A stretch of DNA of 64,000 bases from Sandaracinaceae bacterium. GTDB taxonomy: Bacteria > Myxococcota_A > Polyangia > Polyangiales > Sandaracinaceae. The notes under the pieces are model-generated. The model searched no databases. It was not told where the DNA came from and saw only the letters and a list, made by a program, of their open reading frames with translations. The DNA lies in the NCBI GenBank assembly GCA_040218145.1, contig JAVJQK010000076.1, forward strand, positions 284,993 through 348,992. Reading direction: 5' to 3'. The position numbers and the translations under genes are program-made. Below, in pieces: positions 51,574 through 59,577 of this stretch. Positions within the stretch are counted from its first letter, which is position 1; every line of letters starts with the position of its first letter.

Positions 51574-53451
51574 ATGCCGCGCGAAAGAAAACGTGCTCCG
51601 TGGTTCGCGCTGATGGCGCTCGCGCTGGCGTGGCCGGTGACGGGCGCCGCGCAGGGGAGGGAGAGAGAGGACACGAGGCGAGAGAGGCCTGCGGCCGAGT
51701 CTCGGCCCGACCCTGCGGCGCCGGACGCTGCGCCCGACTCCGCGCCCGCTTCCGAGTCCGCTCCCGAGTCCGCTCCCGAGTCCGCTCCCGCTTCCGCTTC
51801 CGAGTCCGCTTCCGAGTCCGCTTCCGAGTCCGCTTCCGAGTCCGCTTCCGCTTCCGAGTCCGCTTCCGCTTCCGAGTCCGCTTCCGAGTCCGCTTCCGCT
51901 TCCGCTTCCGAGTCCGCTTCCGAGTCCGCTTCCGCGCCCGAGTCCGCGCCCGAGTCCGGATCCGGTCCCGAATCCGCGCCCGGTCCCGACTCAGACTCCG
52001 CTCCCGCTTCGGGGTCCGACCCGGCCGAGGTGGCCGAGCCGGACGACGCGGACGACCCGGGCGACGTCGCGCCGAGCCGCTACTTGCTCGAGCGCGTCGA
52101 GATCCGCGGCAACGGGCGGACCGACGCAGGGATCATTCGCGCGTACGTGCCGATCCGGGACGGAGAGGTGCTCGACGCGGCCGATCCCCGGCTCGAGGGC
52201 GTGCGCTGGCGGCTCCTCAGCACCGGGTGGTTCGACGACGTGCGCGTGTCCATCGAGCGGGGCTCCGAGCGGCCCTACGTCGTGCTCGCCGTCCAGGTCA
52301 CCGAGCGGAACACGTTCATCGTCCAGGGGCTCGCGTTCGGCGTCTCCGAGGGGCTGCTCAACAGCGACGACCCCAACACGCAGGTCGAGCCGTACTTCGG
52401 CATCAGCCTGGCGGAGGGCAACCTCTTCGGGACGGGCGTCGGGCTCGAGCTGGCCGCGCTGCTCTCGCTCCCGCAGCAAGGCTTCTCGCTGCGAGGGGGG
52501 CGAGGGAGCATCGGGGGAACCGACTGGGGGCTGACCGGCTCGCTCTTCTTCAACAACGGCCGCGAGTTCTTCGGCAACGACGACGTGGTTGTCGCGCTCG
52601 ACGAGTGCCCCGACGACCCCGCGATGCCGTGCGAGATGTCGCGGAACGCGGTCGTCGTCTACCGCCGCTACGGAGGCTCGATCGGGACGGGGGTGGACCT
52701 CGGCACCACGCTGAGGCTCGGGCTGGAGTGGCACTTCGAGGCGGTGGAGCTGGTGGACCGCCCCGCGGCGGCGAGTCATCGGCGGGGCACCGAGATCATC
52801 CCCATCGACTTCCACATCCACGACGGCCTCAGCTTCGTGTCGGCGCTCGAGATCGGGCTCGAGCACGACGAGCGGGACCAGCCCGGGCTGCCGACGTCCG
52901 GGCGCCACATCTACGTCAACGCCGATCTCAGCGCCCAGCTGATCGGCTCCAGCTACGACTTCGTGCGGGTGCAAGGCGGCTGGCGAGAGTGGATTCGCCT
53001 GCCGGAGGCCAAGCACACCCTGCGACTCGGGCTCTACGCGGGCGCGGCGGTGGGTGACACGCCCTTCTTCTATCGCTTCTACGTCGCGGATCAGAGCGAC
53101 CTCATCCCCTCCAGGATGCTCGCCCTCAACCTCGACCGTCGCGCCCCTCCGAACCTCCTGGGCACCTCGATCGCGGAGATGCGCGCGCAGGAGCTCGCCG
53201 GGCGGATCGACGTCGAGTACTCGCTCTGGGTCTGGGAAGACTCCGGCGACGTCCGCGGCCTCGTCATCTACGGCCTGGTCGGCGCGTACAGCCTCCTCGA
53301 CGGCGAGGATCTGCGCGTCGCGATCCCCGGCTACGAGGGCTTCTCCCGCGCGCCGATCGACCTGACCTTCGACGTCGGGGTGCGGCTCGACACCGTGGTC
53401 GGCGTGTTCGAGATCGGGTTCTCCACCCTGCTCGGGTTCGTGCAGCTATGA
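51574..53451 (+). CDS. Outer-membrane BamA/Omp85-type barrel with a single POTRA-like domain and Ser/Glu/Ala spacer
   Basis: 625 residues. Signal peptide [28 protein letters not shown]. Residues 30-150 are a low-complexity S-E-S-A repeat from GAGTCC/GCTTCC hexamers. One POTRA-like domain (about 160-240): [58 protein letters not shown]. The remainder is an Omp85-like C-terminal barrel: [40 protein letters not shown], with the final [14 protein letters not shown]. True BamA has five POTRA domains; one POTRA suggests a TamA-like or specialised assembly factor. Its ATG 51574 follows the PATAN gene by 29 bp; it overlaps the DUF4390 gene by 4 bp, so it heads or shares the downstream operon. Confidence 0.82.
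   Translation: MPRERKRAPWFALMALALAWPVTGAAQGREREDTRRERPAAESRPDPAAPDAAPDSAPASESAPESAPESAPASASESASESASESASESASASESASASESASESASASASESASESASAPESAPESGSGPESAPGPDSDSAPASGSDPAEVAEPDDADDPGDVAPSRYLLERVEIRGNGRTDAGIIRAYVPIRDGEVLDAADPRLEGVRWRLLSTGWFDDVRVSIERGSERPYVVLAVQVTERNTFIVQGLAFGVSEGLLNSDDPNTQVEPYFGISLAEGNLFGTGVGLELAALLSLPQQGFSLRGGRGSIGGTDWGLTGSLFFNNGREFFGNDDVVVALDECPDDPAMPCEMSRNAVVVYRRYGGSIGTGVDLGTTLRLGLEWHFEAVELVDRPAAASHRRGTEIIPIDFHIHDGLSFVSALEIGLEHDERDQPGLPTSGRHIYVNADLSAQLIGSSYDFVRVQGGWREWIRLPEAKHTLRLGLYAGAAVGDTPFFYRFYVADQSDLIPSRMLALNLDRRAPPNLLGTSIAEMRAQELAGRIDVEYSLWVWEDSGDVRGLVIYGLVGAYSLLDGEDLRVAIPGYEGFSRAPIDLTFDVGVRLDTVVGVFEIGFSTLLGFVQL
51730..52015 (+). repeat. In-frame hexanucleotide repeats in the BamA-like gene
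   Basis: TCCGAG/TCCGCT hexamers (with TCCGCG variants) repeated over about 285 bp, encoding alternating SE and SA. Same repeat type as in the ADP-ribosylglycohydrolase gene at 4375-5110, in an unrelated protein. Acts as a spacer between the signal peptide and POTRA domain. Confidence 0.85.
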
Positions 53452-54077
53452 CGCGCGCCCTCCTCGCGGCGCTAGCCGCGCTGCTGGTCGCCTCCACCGC
53501 CGACGCGCAGGAGATCCCGCGCCGCACGATCGGGGTCAACTGGCACGACGGCGTCCCGCACGTGGACTTCCGGGCCACCGACCTGGCCGACGAGGACGTG
53601 CGCGAGACCCTGCGGCTGGGCCCCGTCCAGAGCCTCGTGATGCGCATCTACGCCTACCGGGCGAACGGCGAGGCGATCACGCTCGGGGTGCGCTCGTGCT
53701 CGGTGATCTTCGACCCCTGGCCGCGCAACTACCGTGTGCAGGTGCAAGACGAGCGGCAGGATCGCGCGTACGTGCTCGGCACGGAGGAGGCGATGCTCGA
53801 CCGGTGCCTGGTGGCGCGTCGGCTGCCGATCGGGCGCGCGGAGGACTACGAGGGCCTGCGCGGCGAGTCGGTCTACTTCGCCGCGGTGATCGAGCTCAAC
53901 CCGATCTCACCCGCGGAGGTGCAGCGCATCCGGCGCTGGCTCGCGCGCCCGGTCGGCGGCGGACGCGTAGGCGGCACGGCGTTCTTCGGGTCGTTCGTGA
54001 GCCTCTTCGTGAACCGCCGCATCGGCGAGGCCGACCGGGTGCTGCGGTTCCGATCGCAGTCGGTGAGGGTGCGGTGA
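53448..54077 (+). CDS. DUF4390 family periplasmic protein
   Basis: 209 residues with a signal peptide ([20 protein letters not shown]). The mature beta-rich sequence contains TDLADEDVRETLRLGPVQSLVMRIYAY, RVQVQDERQDRAYVLGTEEAMLDRCLV and YFAAVIELNPISPAEVQRIRRWLARP, then FGSFVSLFVNRRIGEADRVLRFRSQ; this is the DUF4390 pattern, whose function is unknown. DUF4390 genes often precede NtrY-type kinases, as here. ATG overlaps the barrel gene by 4 bp (ATGA) and the stop overlaps the kinase gene by 4 bp (GTGA), which implies coupled translation and a shared role. Confidence 0.8.
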   Translation: MTRALLAALAALLVASTADAQEIPRRTIGVNWHDGVPHVDFRATDLADEDVRETLRLGPVQSLVMRIYAYRANGEAITLGVRSCSVIFDPWPRNYRVQVQDERQDRAYVLGTEEAMLDRCLVARRLPIGRAEDYEGLRGESVYFAAVIELNPISPAEVQRIRRWLARPVGGGRVGGTAFFGSFVSLFVNRRIGEADRVLRFRSQSVRVR

Positions 54078-55609
54078 GGCTCGGTCGCTTCGAGCGCCGC
54101 ATCATCGCCGCGATCACGCTGGTGGCCGCGGTGACGCTCGGAGGCGCGGTGTGGTTCGGGCAGACCGCGGTGCGCGAGGCCTACGAGGTCGGCGTCAACG
54201 AGCGCGTCCTGTCGCAGCTCGAGGGGTCGCTCGACGTCTACCGCGACTACTTCCGGGCGGTGCGCGACCACGCCGACCGCACCGCCGACTCCATCGCCTA
54301 CGATCGGCGCGCGGACGAGGCCCTCGGCGCGGGGCGCCGGGACGCGCTCGGGCGGTTCCTGGACGACGCCCTGGAGCGATACGACAACGTCGGGCGCGTC
54401 GTGGTCGAGTCACACTCGGGCGAGGTCGTCGCCATCGCCGAGCGGACGGAGCGGCTCGATCCCGATCTCAACCGGCTGCTCGTCCTGCAGCGCCCCTCCG
54501 GAGACGGAGGGCGTTTCCTGGTCACCGTCACGACCCCCATCGCGCCGTTCCGTAGCTTCCAGCGCGCGGACGAGCTGACCCAGGTCTACGCCCGGCTCCA
54601 CGGGGGCGCGAGCTACGTCACCGGGTTCTACCTCGCGGTCTACGTCGCCTTCTTGCTCAGCGTGATCGTCGTGGCGCTCGCGATCGGCATCATCGTCAGC
54701 CGTCGGGTGACCCGGCGCGTGGCCGTGCTCGCGGAGGCGACGGAGCGGGTCGGCCGCGGCGACCTCGCGGTGCAGGTGCCGCTGGACGGACGCGACGAGG
54801 TCGCGGAGCTGACCCGCGCTTTCAACGCGATGGTCAGGGACATCCGCGAGAGCCGTGACCGCATCGAGTACCTCCAGCGCATCGGGGCGTGGCAGGAGTT
54901 CGCGCGCCGCCTCGCGCACGAGATCAAGAACCCGCTGACGCCGATCCAGCTCGCGGTGCAGCAGGTCCACCGCACGTACGGGGGAGACGACGCGCGCTTC
55001 CGCCGCACGCTCGACGACGCGAACGCGATCGTGGAGGAGGAGGTGGCGACCCTGCGGCGGCTCGTCGGTGAGTTCAGCGAGTTCGCTCGGCTCCCGGTCG
55101 CCGCGCTCGAGACCGCGGAGCTCGGCGCGTTCGTGCGTGAGGCCATGCGAGGCGTCGACACGGCCGCGCTCTTGCCGCCCGCGCTCGCCGGACAGACGGC
55201 GCCTTCTCTGGCGCTGGAGGTGGCGCCTGGCCCGATGTCGGTGAAGATCGATGCCCAGATGCTGAGACGCGCGCTCGACAACCTGGTTCGAAACGCCGTG
55301 CAGGCCGTCGCGCACGCGGCGCCCGAGGGCGGCGGCCAGGTCCTCGTCGCCGCGCGCCGCGAGGGCCGCGACGTGGTCCTCGAGGTGCGCGACGATGGGC
55401 CCGGGATCGACCCGGATCAGCGCGAGCGCGTCTTCGACCCGTACTTCACGACCAAGGACGAGGGCACCGGGCTCGGTCTCGCCATCGTGAAGAAGGTGGT
55501 GCTCGAGCACGGCGGCGCGATCGGCTGCCACGAGGCGCCCGAAGGCGGCGCCGCGTTTCGAATCCGCTTGCCCGCCGACGAACCGGCTGAGAGAGAGGAC
55601 CCGTCATGA
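54074..55609 (+). CDS. Membrane sensor histidine kinase, NtrY-like
   Basis: 511 residues. TM1 near residues 8-28 (IIAAITLVAAVTLGGAVWF), an extracytoplasmic sensor of about 150 residues, TM2 (VYVAFLLSVIVVALAIGIIV), HAMP (RRVAVLAEATERVGRGDLAVQVP), HisKA with acceptor His in EFARRLAHEIKNPLTPIQLAVQQV, and HATPase boxes (ALDNLVRNAVQAV; RDDGPGIDPDQRERVFDPYFTTKDEGTGLGLAIVKKV). The NtrY/AtoS-like sequence HEIKNPLTPIQLAVQ suggests a sigma-54-type partner regulator, but none is adjacent. GTG 54074 overlaps DUF4390 by 4 bp. Confidence 0.9.
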   Translation: MRLGRFERRIIAAITLVAAVTLGGAVWFGQTAVREAYEVGVNERVLSQLEGSLDVYRDYFRAVRDHADRTADSIAYDRRADEALGAGRRDALGRFLDDALERYDNVGRVVVESHSGEVVAIAERTERLDPDLNRLLVLQRPSGDGGRFLVTVTTPIAPFRSFQRADELTQVYARLHGGASYVTGFYLAVYVAFLLSVIVVALAIGIIVSRRVTRRVAVLAEATERVGRGDLAVQVPLDGRDEVAELTRAFNAMVRDIRESRDRIEYLQRIGAWQEFARRLAHEIKNPLTPIQLAVQQVHRTYGGDDARFRRTLDDANAIVEEEVATLRRLVGEFSEFARLPVAALETAELGAFVREAMRGVDTAALLPPALAGQTAPSLALEVAPGPMSVKIDAQMLRRALDNLVRNAVQAVAHAAPEGGGQVLVAARREGRDVVLEVRDDGPGIDPDQRERVFDPYFTTKDEGTGLGLAIVKKVVLEHGGAIGCHEAPEGGAAFRIRLPADEPAEREDPS

Positions 55610-56166
55610 GTCGCGGTCAGGATCGGATCCTCTGGTACATCGGCGCCTTCTTCCTGCTCGCCGTCGGCATGCTCGCGATGCGCCTCTGGGGAGGCGGAGC
55701 GGCGAGCCCCGAAGACGCCGCGATGGTGGGCGAGCCGGCGCCCGTCTTCTCGTTGCCCATCGTCGCCGGGGAGGGCGCGGACGACGGCGAGCGGGTCTCG
55801 CTCGAGGCGCTGCGCGGGGAGGTGGTCGTGCTCGACTTCTGGGCGAGCTGGTGCCGTCCCTGCCAGTACTCGGTGCCCGTGATGAACAGTGTTCACGAAC
55901 GATACGGCGGTCGGGCGCACGTCTACGGCCTGAACGTCGAGGAGAACGCGTCGCTCGGCGTCGTGCGCGAAGGGTATCGCCAGTTTCAAATGGGATTCCC
56001 CTCGCTCCGAGACGAGGGCGGCGTGGCGCAGAGCGGCTACGCGGTGACCAGCATCCCCACCGTGGTCATCGTCGGGCGCGACGGCGCGGTCCACTGGGTG
56101 CATCGCGGGGTGCCCGACGAGGACGAGCTGGCCGAGCAGATCGAGGGCGCCCTGACACGGGATTGA
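55606..56166 (+). CDS. TlpA/ResA-type membrane thioredoxin
   Basis: 186 residues. One N-terminal membrane helix (ILWYIGAFFLLAVGMLAM) anchors a periplasmic thioredoxin-fold domain. Active site WASWCRPCQYSVPVMNSV (CxxC, CRPC); the cis-Pro follows in YAVTSIPTVVIVGRDG. TlpA/ResA proteins reduce disulfides of specific targets (often cytochrome c maturation or outer-membrane proteins). Overlap of 4 bp with the kinase gene (ATGA) puts it in the same operon, so it may serve the barrel or the Cys-rich envelope proteins (inference). Confidence 0.88.
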   Translation: MSRGQDRILWYIGAFFLLAVGMLAMRLWGGGAASPEDAAMVGEPAPVFSLPIVAGEGADDGERVSLEALRGEVVVLDFWASWCRPCQYSVPVMNSVHERYGGRAHVYGLNVEENASLGVVREGYRQFQMGFPSLRDEGGVAQSGYAVTSIPTVVIVGRDGAVHWVHRGVPDEDELAEQIEGALTRD

Positions 56167-56180
56167 TCCCGTGGCGAAAG

Positions 56181-57029
56181 ATGAGTAAACTTCGCGGCCC
56201 CCGGGGCCAATCGTGGTCAGGTCTCGGGCAACGAGGTCGGAGGGATCCCGGGGTGCAGGCGCAGCGTTTGGACAAGCGGTTGAACGTCCTCCATCGCAAG
56301 ATGGAAGAGGCGGACGAGGAGTCGCTCACGAGCTACAACAAGATGCTCGAGTTCTCCTGGATTTTCCATGACAGCGCGCTCGAGGGCGTCGTCTACAACA
56401 TGGAGGAGCTCCGGCAAGCGCTGGACGACGAGGTCACCACCGACACGTCGCTGATCCCGGTCTACGACGAGATCCGGCAGAACAAGGCGGCCATCGAGCT
56501 GATCCGCGAGCTGTCGCAGAAGAAGCGGCTCAACATCTCGCTCGAGGTGATCAAGAAGATCTACGCGACGCTGGCGCCCGAAGAGGTCGAGGGGAAGAAC
56601 CCGCCGAAGTACCGCAAGGACATGCCCTTGCACCGGATGTACTTCCACGACATCGCGCCGCCCGAGAAGATCTCCTACAAGATGCGCCAGCTCGTCCAGT
56701 GGATGAACGCGGCCGAGACGAAGCGGGCGACGCACACCCTCCGCCTCGCGGCCAAGGCGCACCATCAGCTGCTGCACATCTACCCGTTCCCGAAGATGAG
56801 CGGGAAGGTCGCGCGGCTCCTGATGAACCTGATCCTGCTGCGTGGGAACTACCCGCCGGCCGTGATTCATGCGACGGAGCGTCAGCGATACTATGATGCG
56901 CTCAAGACCTCCGACAACGCGACCGCGAAGGTCGTGACGGAGGCGTTGATCGCCTCGATGGACAGCGCGATCCGCTTCTTCGAAGAAGAGGACAAGGCCC
57001 GCGAGGGCCGCCGCGCCCGCTCCGCCTGA
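56181..57029 (+). CDS. Fic-fold protein with degenerate catalytic motif
   Basis: 282 residues. The Fic fold is clear: SWIFHDSALEGVVYNMEELRQALD (alpha-inh-like SALEG at 65-69), YRKDMPLHRMYFHDIAPPEKISYKM, QLVQWMNAAETKRATHTLRLAAKAHHQLLH, and LLMNLILLRGNYPPAVIHATERQRYYDAL. The active-site segment reads I-YPFPKMSGKVAR (residues 200-212), where active Fic enzymes have HPFxxGNGRxxR. The catalytic His is Tyr201, and D, G, N and R are K205, M206, S207 and K209; only P-F, G and the last Arg remain. So AMP-transfer by the usual chemistry is not expected. Start ATG 56181; 14 bp after the thioredoxin gene. May be a binding module, an inactive regulator or a different enzyme. Confidence 0.82.
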   Translation: MSKLRGPRGQSWSGLGQRGRRDPGVQAQRLDKRLNVLHRKMEEADEESLTSYNKMLEFSWIFHDSALEGVVYNMEELRQALDDEVTTDTSLIPVYDEIRQNKAAIELIRELSQKKRLNISLEVIKKIYATLAPEEVEGKNPPKYRKDMPLHRMYFHDIAPPEKISYKMRQLVQWMNAAETKRATHTLRLAAKAHHQLLHIYPFPKMSGKVARLLMNLILLRGNYPPAVIHATERQRYYDALKTSDNATAKVVTEALIASMDSAIRFFEEEDKAREGRRARSA

Positions 57030-57686
57030 TCAGGCCTCGTCGTCGACCAGGTCGCCGCCCGGGAGCAGCTCGACCATGTGCTTGGCCACGCGATCGCCGA
57101 CGAGCGCGATGCGCGGCGCGTTCTCGAAGTCGACGACGATGACGACCTTGCCGCCCGCGTCCGAGAGGATGTTGTAGCGGCAGCGCGCCTCGGTGCGCGG
57201 CAGGTGCTCCCCCGCCCGGCGCACGTCCGCGTGCCCGCGCCGCTCGAGCCGCACGCGTCGCCCTTGGATGGGGAGCGCCTCGGGGACTTCGCCTTCGGGC
57301 ACCTCGTCGGTCTCCGTGAGCGCGGCGAGGTCGGACGCTTCGTCGTCGAGCTGGGCGACCCACTGCGCGTCGATCCCGCCAGGGCTCGGGAACAGGCGGG
57401 CGACGTAGCCCTCCTCGTCGAGCTCGATCATTCCGGCGAGCCAGAGCTCCCCGGTCCCGTGCAAGAGCACGTCGCCGACGCGGAGCCCCCGCGGCCCCTC
57501 GCGCTGGGGCGTGACGAAGCGCTTCGGTGGCGTGTCCTTCTCATGCTCGCGCTCGTTCTCCCGCACGTTCTTCTTGGTGGCGTGGTCGGGCGGGGCGTCC
57601 TCGAGCTCGCCTCGGCGCGTCAGCATTCGCGCCGCGGCCGCGCCCGCCATGACGAGGCCCGCCCCCACGATGAGCTCCACGATCAC
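57030..57686 (-). CDS. DUF4178-like protein with membrane anchor
   Basis: 218 residues. GTG 57686 gives MIVELIVGAGLVMAGAAAARML, a membrane helix. A charged linker follows, then a beta-rich domain: LRVGDVLLHGTGELWLAGMIELDEEGYVARLFPSPGGIDAQWVAQLD, then RRVRLERRGHADVRRAGEHLPRTEARCRYNILSDAGGKVVIVVDFENA. This fits the DUF4178 pattern of 'G......g..w.v.g......GY.a....' but without a firm match. The start codon overlaps the stop of the thiE gene (4 bp), so it is expressed together with thiE; no functional link is evident. It ends directly at the convergent Fic gene's stop. Confidence 0.55.
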   Translation of the reverse strand: MIVELIVGAGLVMAGAAAARMLTRRGELEDAPPDHATKKNVRENEREHEKDTPPKRFVTPQREGPRGLRVGDVLLHGTGELWLAGMIELDEEGYVARLFPSPGGIDAQWVAQLDDEASDLAALTETDEVPEGEVPEALPIQGRRVRLERRGHADVRRAGEHLPRTEARCRYNILSDAGGKVVIVVDFENAPRIALVGDRVAKHMVELLPGGDLVDDEA

Positions 57687-58303
57687 GCGTGGCCTCCGAG
57701 GGCGCGGTGCATCTCGCGGGCGGCCGTCTCGGGATCCTCGGCCCGGCAGAGGGCCCCGATGGCCGCGCCCCATCGCGCACCGGTAGCGGCGACGCGGGGC
57801 GCGCGCTCGAGGGTCAATCCGCCGATCGCCACCACCGGGAGCGGGGACGCGGCGCAGACGTCGGCGAGCCGATCGAGCCCCACGGTCGGGTCGGGCGCGT
57901 CCTTGCCGCGGGTGTCGAACACGGGCCCGAACGCGATAAGATCCGCGCCCTCGGCCACCGCGGCGCGCGCCTGCGACTCGTCGTGAGTCGAGCGGCCGAT
58001 GGGGGTGTCGACGAGTCGGCGCGCCTCCGCGATGGGCAGATCGTCCTGTCCGAGGTGCAACCAGGCGGGGGTGATCGCGGCGAGGTCGGCCCGGTCGTTG
58101 AGGACGAAGGGCACCCCGTGTGCGCGGCAGCGGGCCGCGAGTCGTCGCGCGAGCGCGAGCCGGGGCGCGTCGGGGCCGTGCTTCATACGCAGCTGGAGGA
58201 GGGCGCAGCCGCCGCGAAGGATCGCCTCCGCGACGCGCTCGGGGTCGCTCTCACCGCACGCCGTCGGATCGACGATCGCATAGAGCCCCGGCTCCTCCAG
58301 CAT
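57683..58303 (-). CDS. thiE: Thiamine phosphate synthase
   Basis: Joins HMP-PP and THZ-P to form thiamine phosphate. 206 residues, TIM barrel. Motifs: LYAIVDPTACGESDPERVAEAILRGGCALLQLRMK, RCRAHGVPFVLNDRADLAA, LHLGQDDLPIAEARRL, GRSTHDESQARAAVAEGADLIAFGPVFDTRGKDAPDPTVGLDRL and LPVVAIGGLTLERAPRV, as expected in ThiE/TenI. ATG 58303 gives MLEEPGLYAIVDP. No TPP riboswitch was found upstream. Neighbour (DUF4178-like) overlaps by 4 bp. TenI is an alternative label, as some motifs are shared. Confidence 0.88.
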   Translation of the reverse strand: MLEEPGLYAIVDPTACGESDPERVAEAILRGGCALLQLRMKHGPDAPRLALARRLAARCRAHGVPFVLNDRADLAAITPAWLHLGQDDLPIAEARRLVDTPIGRSTHDESQARAAVAEGADLIAFGPVFDTRGKDAPDPTVGLDRLADVCAASPLPVVAIGGLTLERAPRVAATGARWGAAIGALCRAEDPETAAREMHRALGGHA

Positions 58304-58419
58304 GGCGCGGAGGGTACGCCCACGCGGGGGAGGGTCAACGTCTTCTGTCCTCAAGTCGGCCTCGTTTCGTCCGTTGTCCCAGAACGATCCATCTCTCGAG
58401 CAGCCTGGAGCCCCGCCTC

Positions 58420-59541
58420 ATGAGCGCCGTCGTCGTCGGTCGATTCACCCCCGAGCAATCCGAGTCCATTCGCATGGCGCTGTCGCGTGCGGGGATGCAG
58501 GTCCGCCCCGTCGCGGACGGCCCCGGCGCCCGCCGACTGCTCTCGGATCCGCTCTCCACGCCTCGACTCATCCTGGTGGACGCCGCCATGATCGAGCTCG
58601 AGCCGCTGCTGACCTGGATCCGGAGCGAGGCTCGCCTCTTCGGCGCGATGGTCGTCTCGATCGTGCCCGCCCCGAGCGATCGCGCGTTCGCCGAGGCCTG
58701 CGCCGCGGGCTGTGACGACGTGATCCTCCAGGGAGACCTCGGGGCGATCACCCGTCGCGCCGCCGTGCTCACGCACTACGACCCGACGGCGCGGCCGCCC
58801 GCCACGCAGGGCGGCGCCGTGGTCGCGCACCCGAACGAGCATCGCCGTCGCATCCTGGGCCGCACGCTGAGGCTGGCGGGCTTCGACGTGCGCTTCGCCG
58901 AGGACGCGAGCGAGCTCGAGCGGGCGTGCCGCGCGGGAGGCGAGCCGACCATGCTCGTGACCGCCGACTCGCTGCCGCCCGACGGCGGACTCCGATCGGT
59001 GATCGCGGCGCGCCAGGCGACGGGCCTCAGCTCGCTGCCGAGCATCGTGGTGGGCACCGAGCGAGAGCTCCGCGAGCTGCAGGCGGACGAGCTGAACCGC
59101 GTCGCGATGGTGCACGAGCACGCGCCGCCCGATCACTTGCTGTTCGTGGCGAACGAGCTGCTGCGGCCCGGCGTCAAGAACCTGCGCGCCTCTCAGCGGG
59201 TCATCTGGGACGCGATGTGCGCGTTCCGGCCCGCGGGTCAGCTGCACCCGGTGCTCGGCCTGACGTACAACCTCTCGCGAGAGGGGCTCTACGTGCGCAC
59301 GCTCGACCCGCCCCGTCGCGGCACGCAGCTCTGGTTCGAGCTCCGGCCGCCGCACTCGCCCGACGCCGTGCACCTGCGCGGCACGGTGGTCTGGGTCCGG
59401 TCGGTGGAGCGTGGCCCGGGCGGCGCGGCCCCGCCTGGATTCGGTGTCCGGCTCGACGCCGACGCCTGTCCGCCCCTCGACCTCCGCCGCTACCGCGACC
59501 ACTACCAGCAGCTGGTGTCGAACCTGCGCATGGTGGCGTGA
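58420..59541 (+). CDS. Tandem pseudo-receiver protein with C-terminal PilZ domain
   Basis: 373 residues. Two receiver-like folds: residues 1-120 (VVVGRFTPEQSESIRMALSRAGM; phosphoacceptor-position Asp in LILVDAAM) and 130-250 (VVAHPNEHRRRILGRTLRLAGF; Asp in MLVTADSL). Both lack the acidic pair that binds Mg (FTPEQ and HPNEH instead), so phosphorylation may be impaired. The C-terminal 100 residues are PilZ-like (QRVIWDAMCAFRPAGQLHPVLGLTYNLSREGLYVRTLDPPRRGTQLWFELR; FGVRLD), likely binding c-di-GMP, although the RxxxR and (D/N)xSxxG motifs are changed (N-L-S-R-E-G is kept). ATG 58420 follows GGAG. Confidence 0.75.
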   Translation: MSAVVVGRFTPEQSESIRMALSRAGMQVRPVADGPGARRLLSDPLSTPRLILVDAAMIELEPLLTWIRSEARLFGAMVVSIVPAPSDRAFAEACAAGCDDVILQGDLGAITRRAAVLTHYDPTARPPATQGGAVVAHPNEHRRRILGRTLRLAGFDVRFAEDASELERACRAGGEPTMLVTADSLPPDGGLRSVIAARQATGLSSLPSIVVGTERELRELQADELNRVAMVHEHAPPDHLLFVANELLRPGVKNLRASQRVIWDAMCAFRPAGQLHPVLGLTYNLSREGLYVRTLDPPRRGTQLWFELRPPHSPDAVHLRGTVVWVRSVERGPGGAAPPGFGVRLDADACPPLDLRRYRDHYQQLVSNLRMVA

Positions 59542-59577
59542 GAGCGTCCGGGCGCGCGCCTGCTACCATCGCGCGCC

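Noticed and set aside
58304..58419. TPP riboswitch ahead of thiE
   Set aside because: The CTGAGA and ACCTGA-type conserved parts are not found in the short upstream gap.
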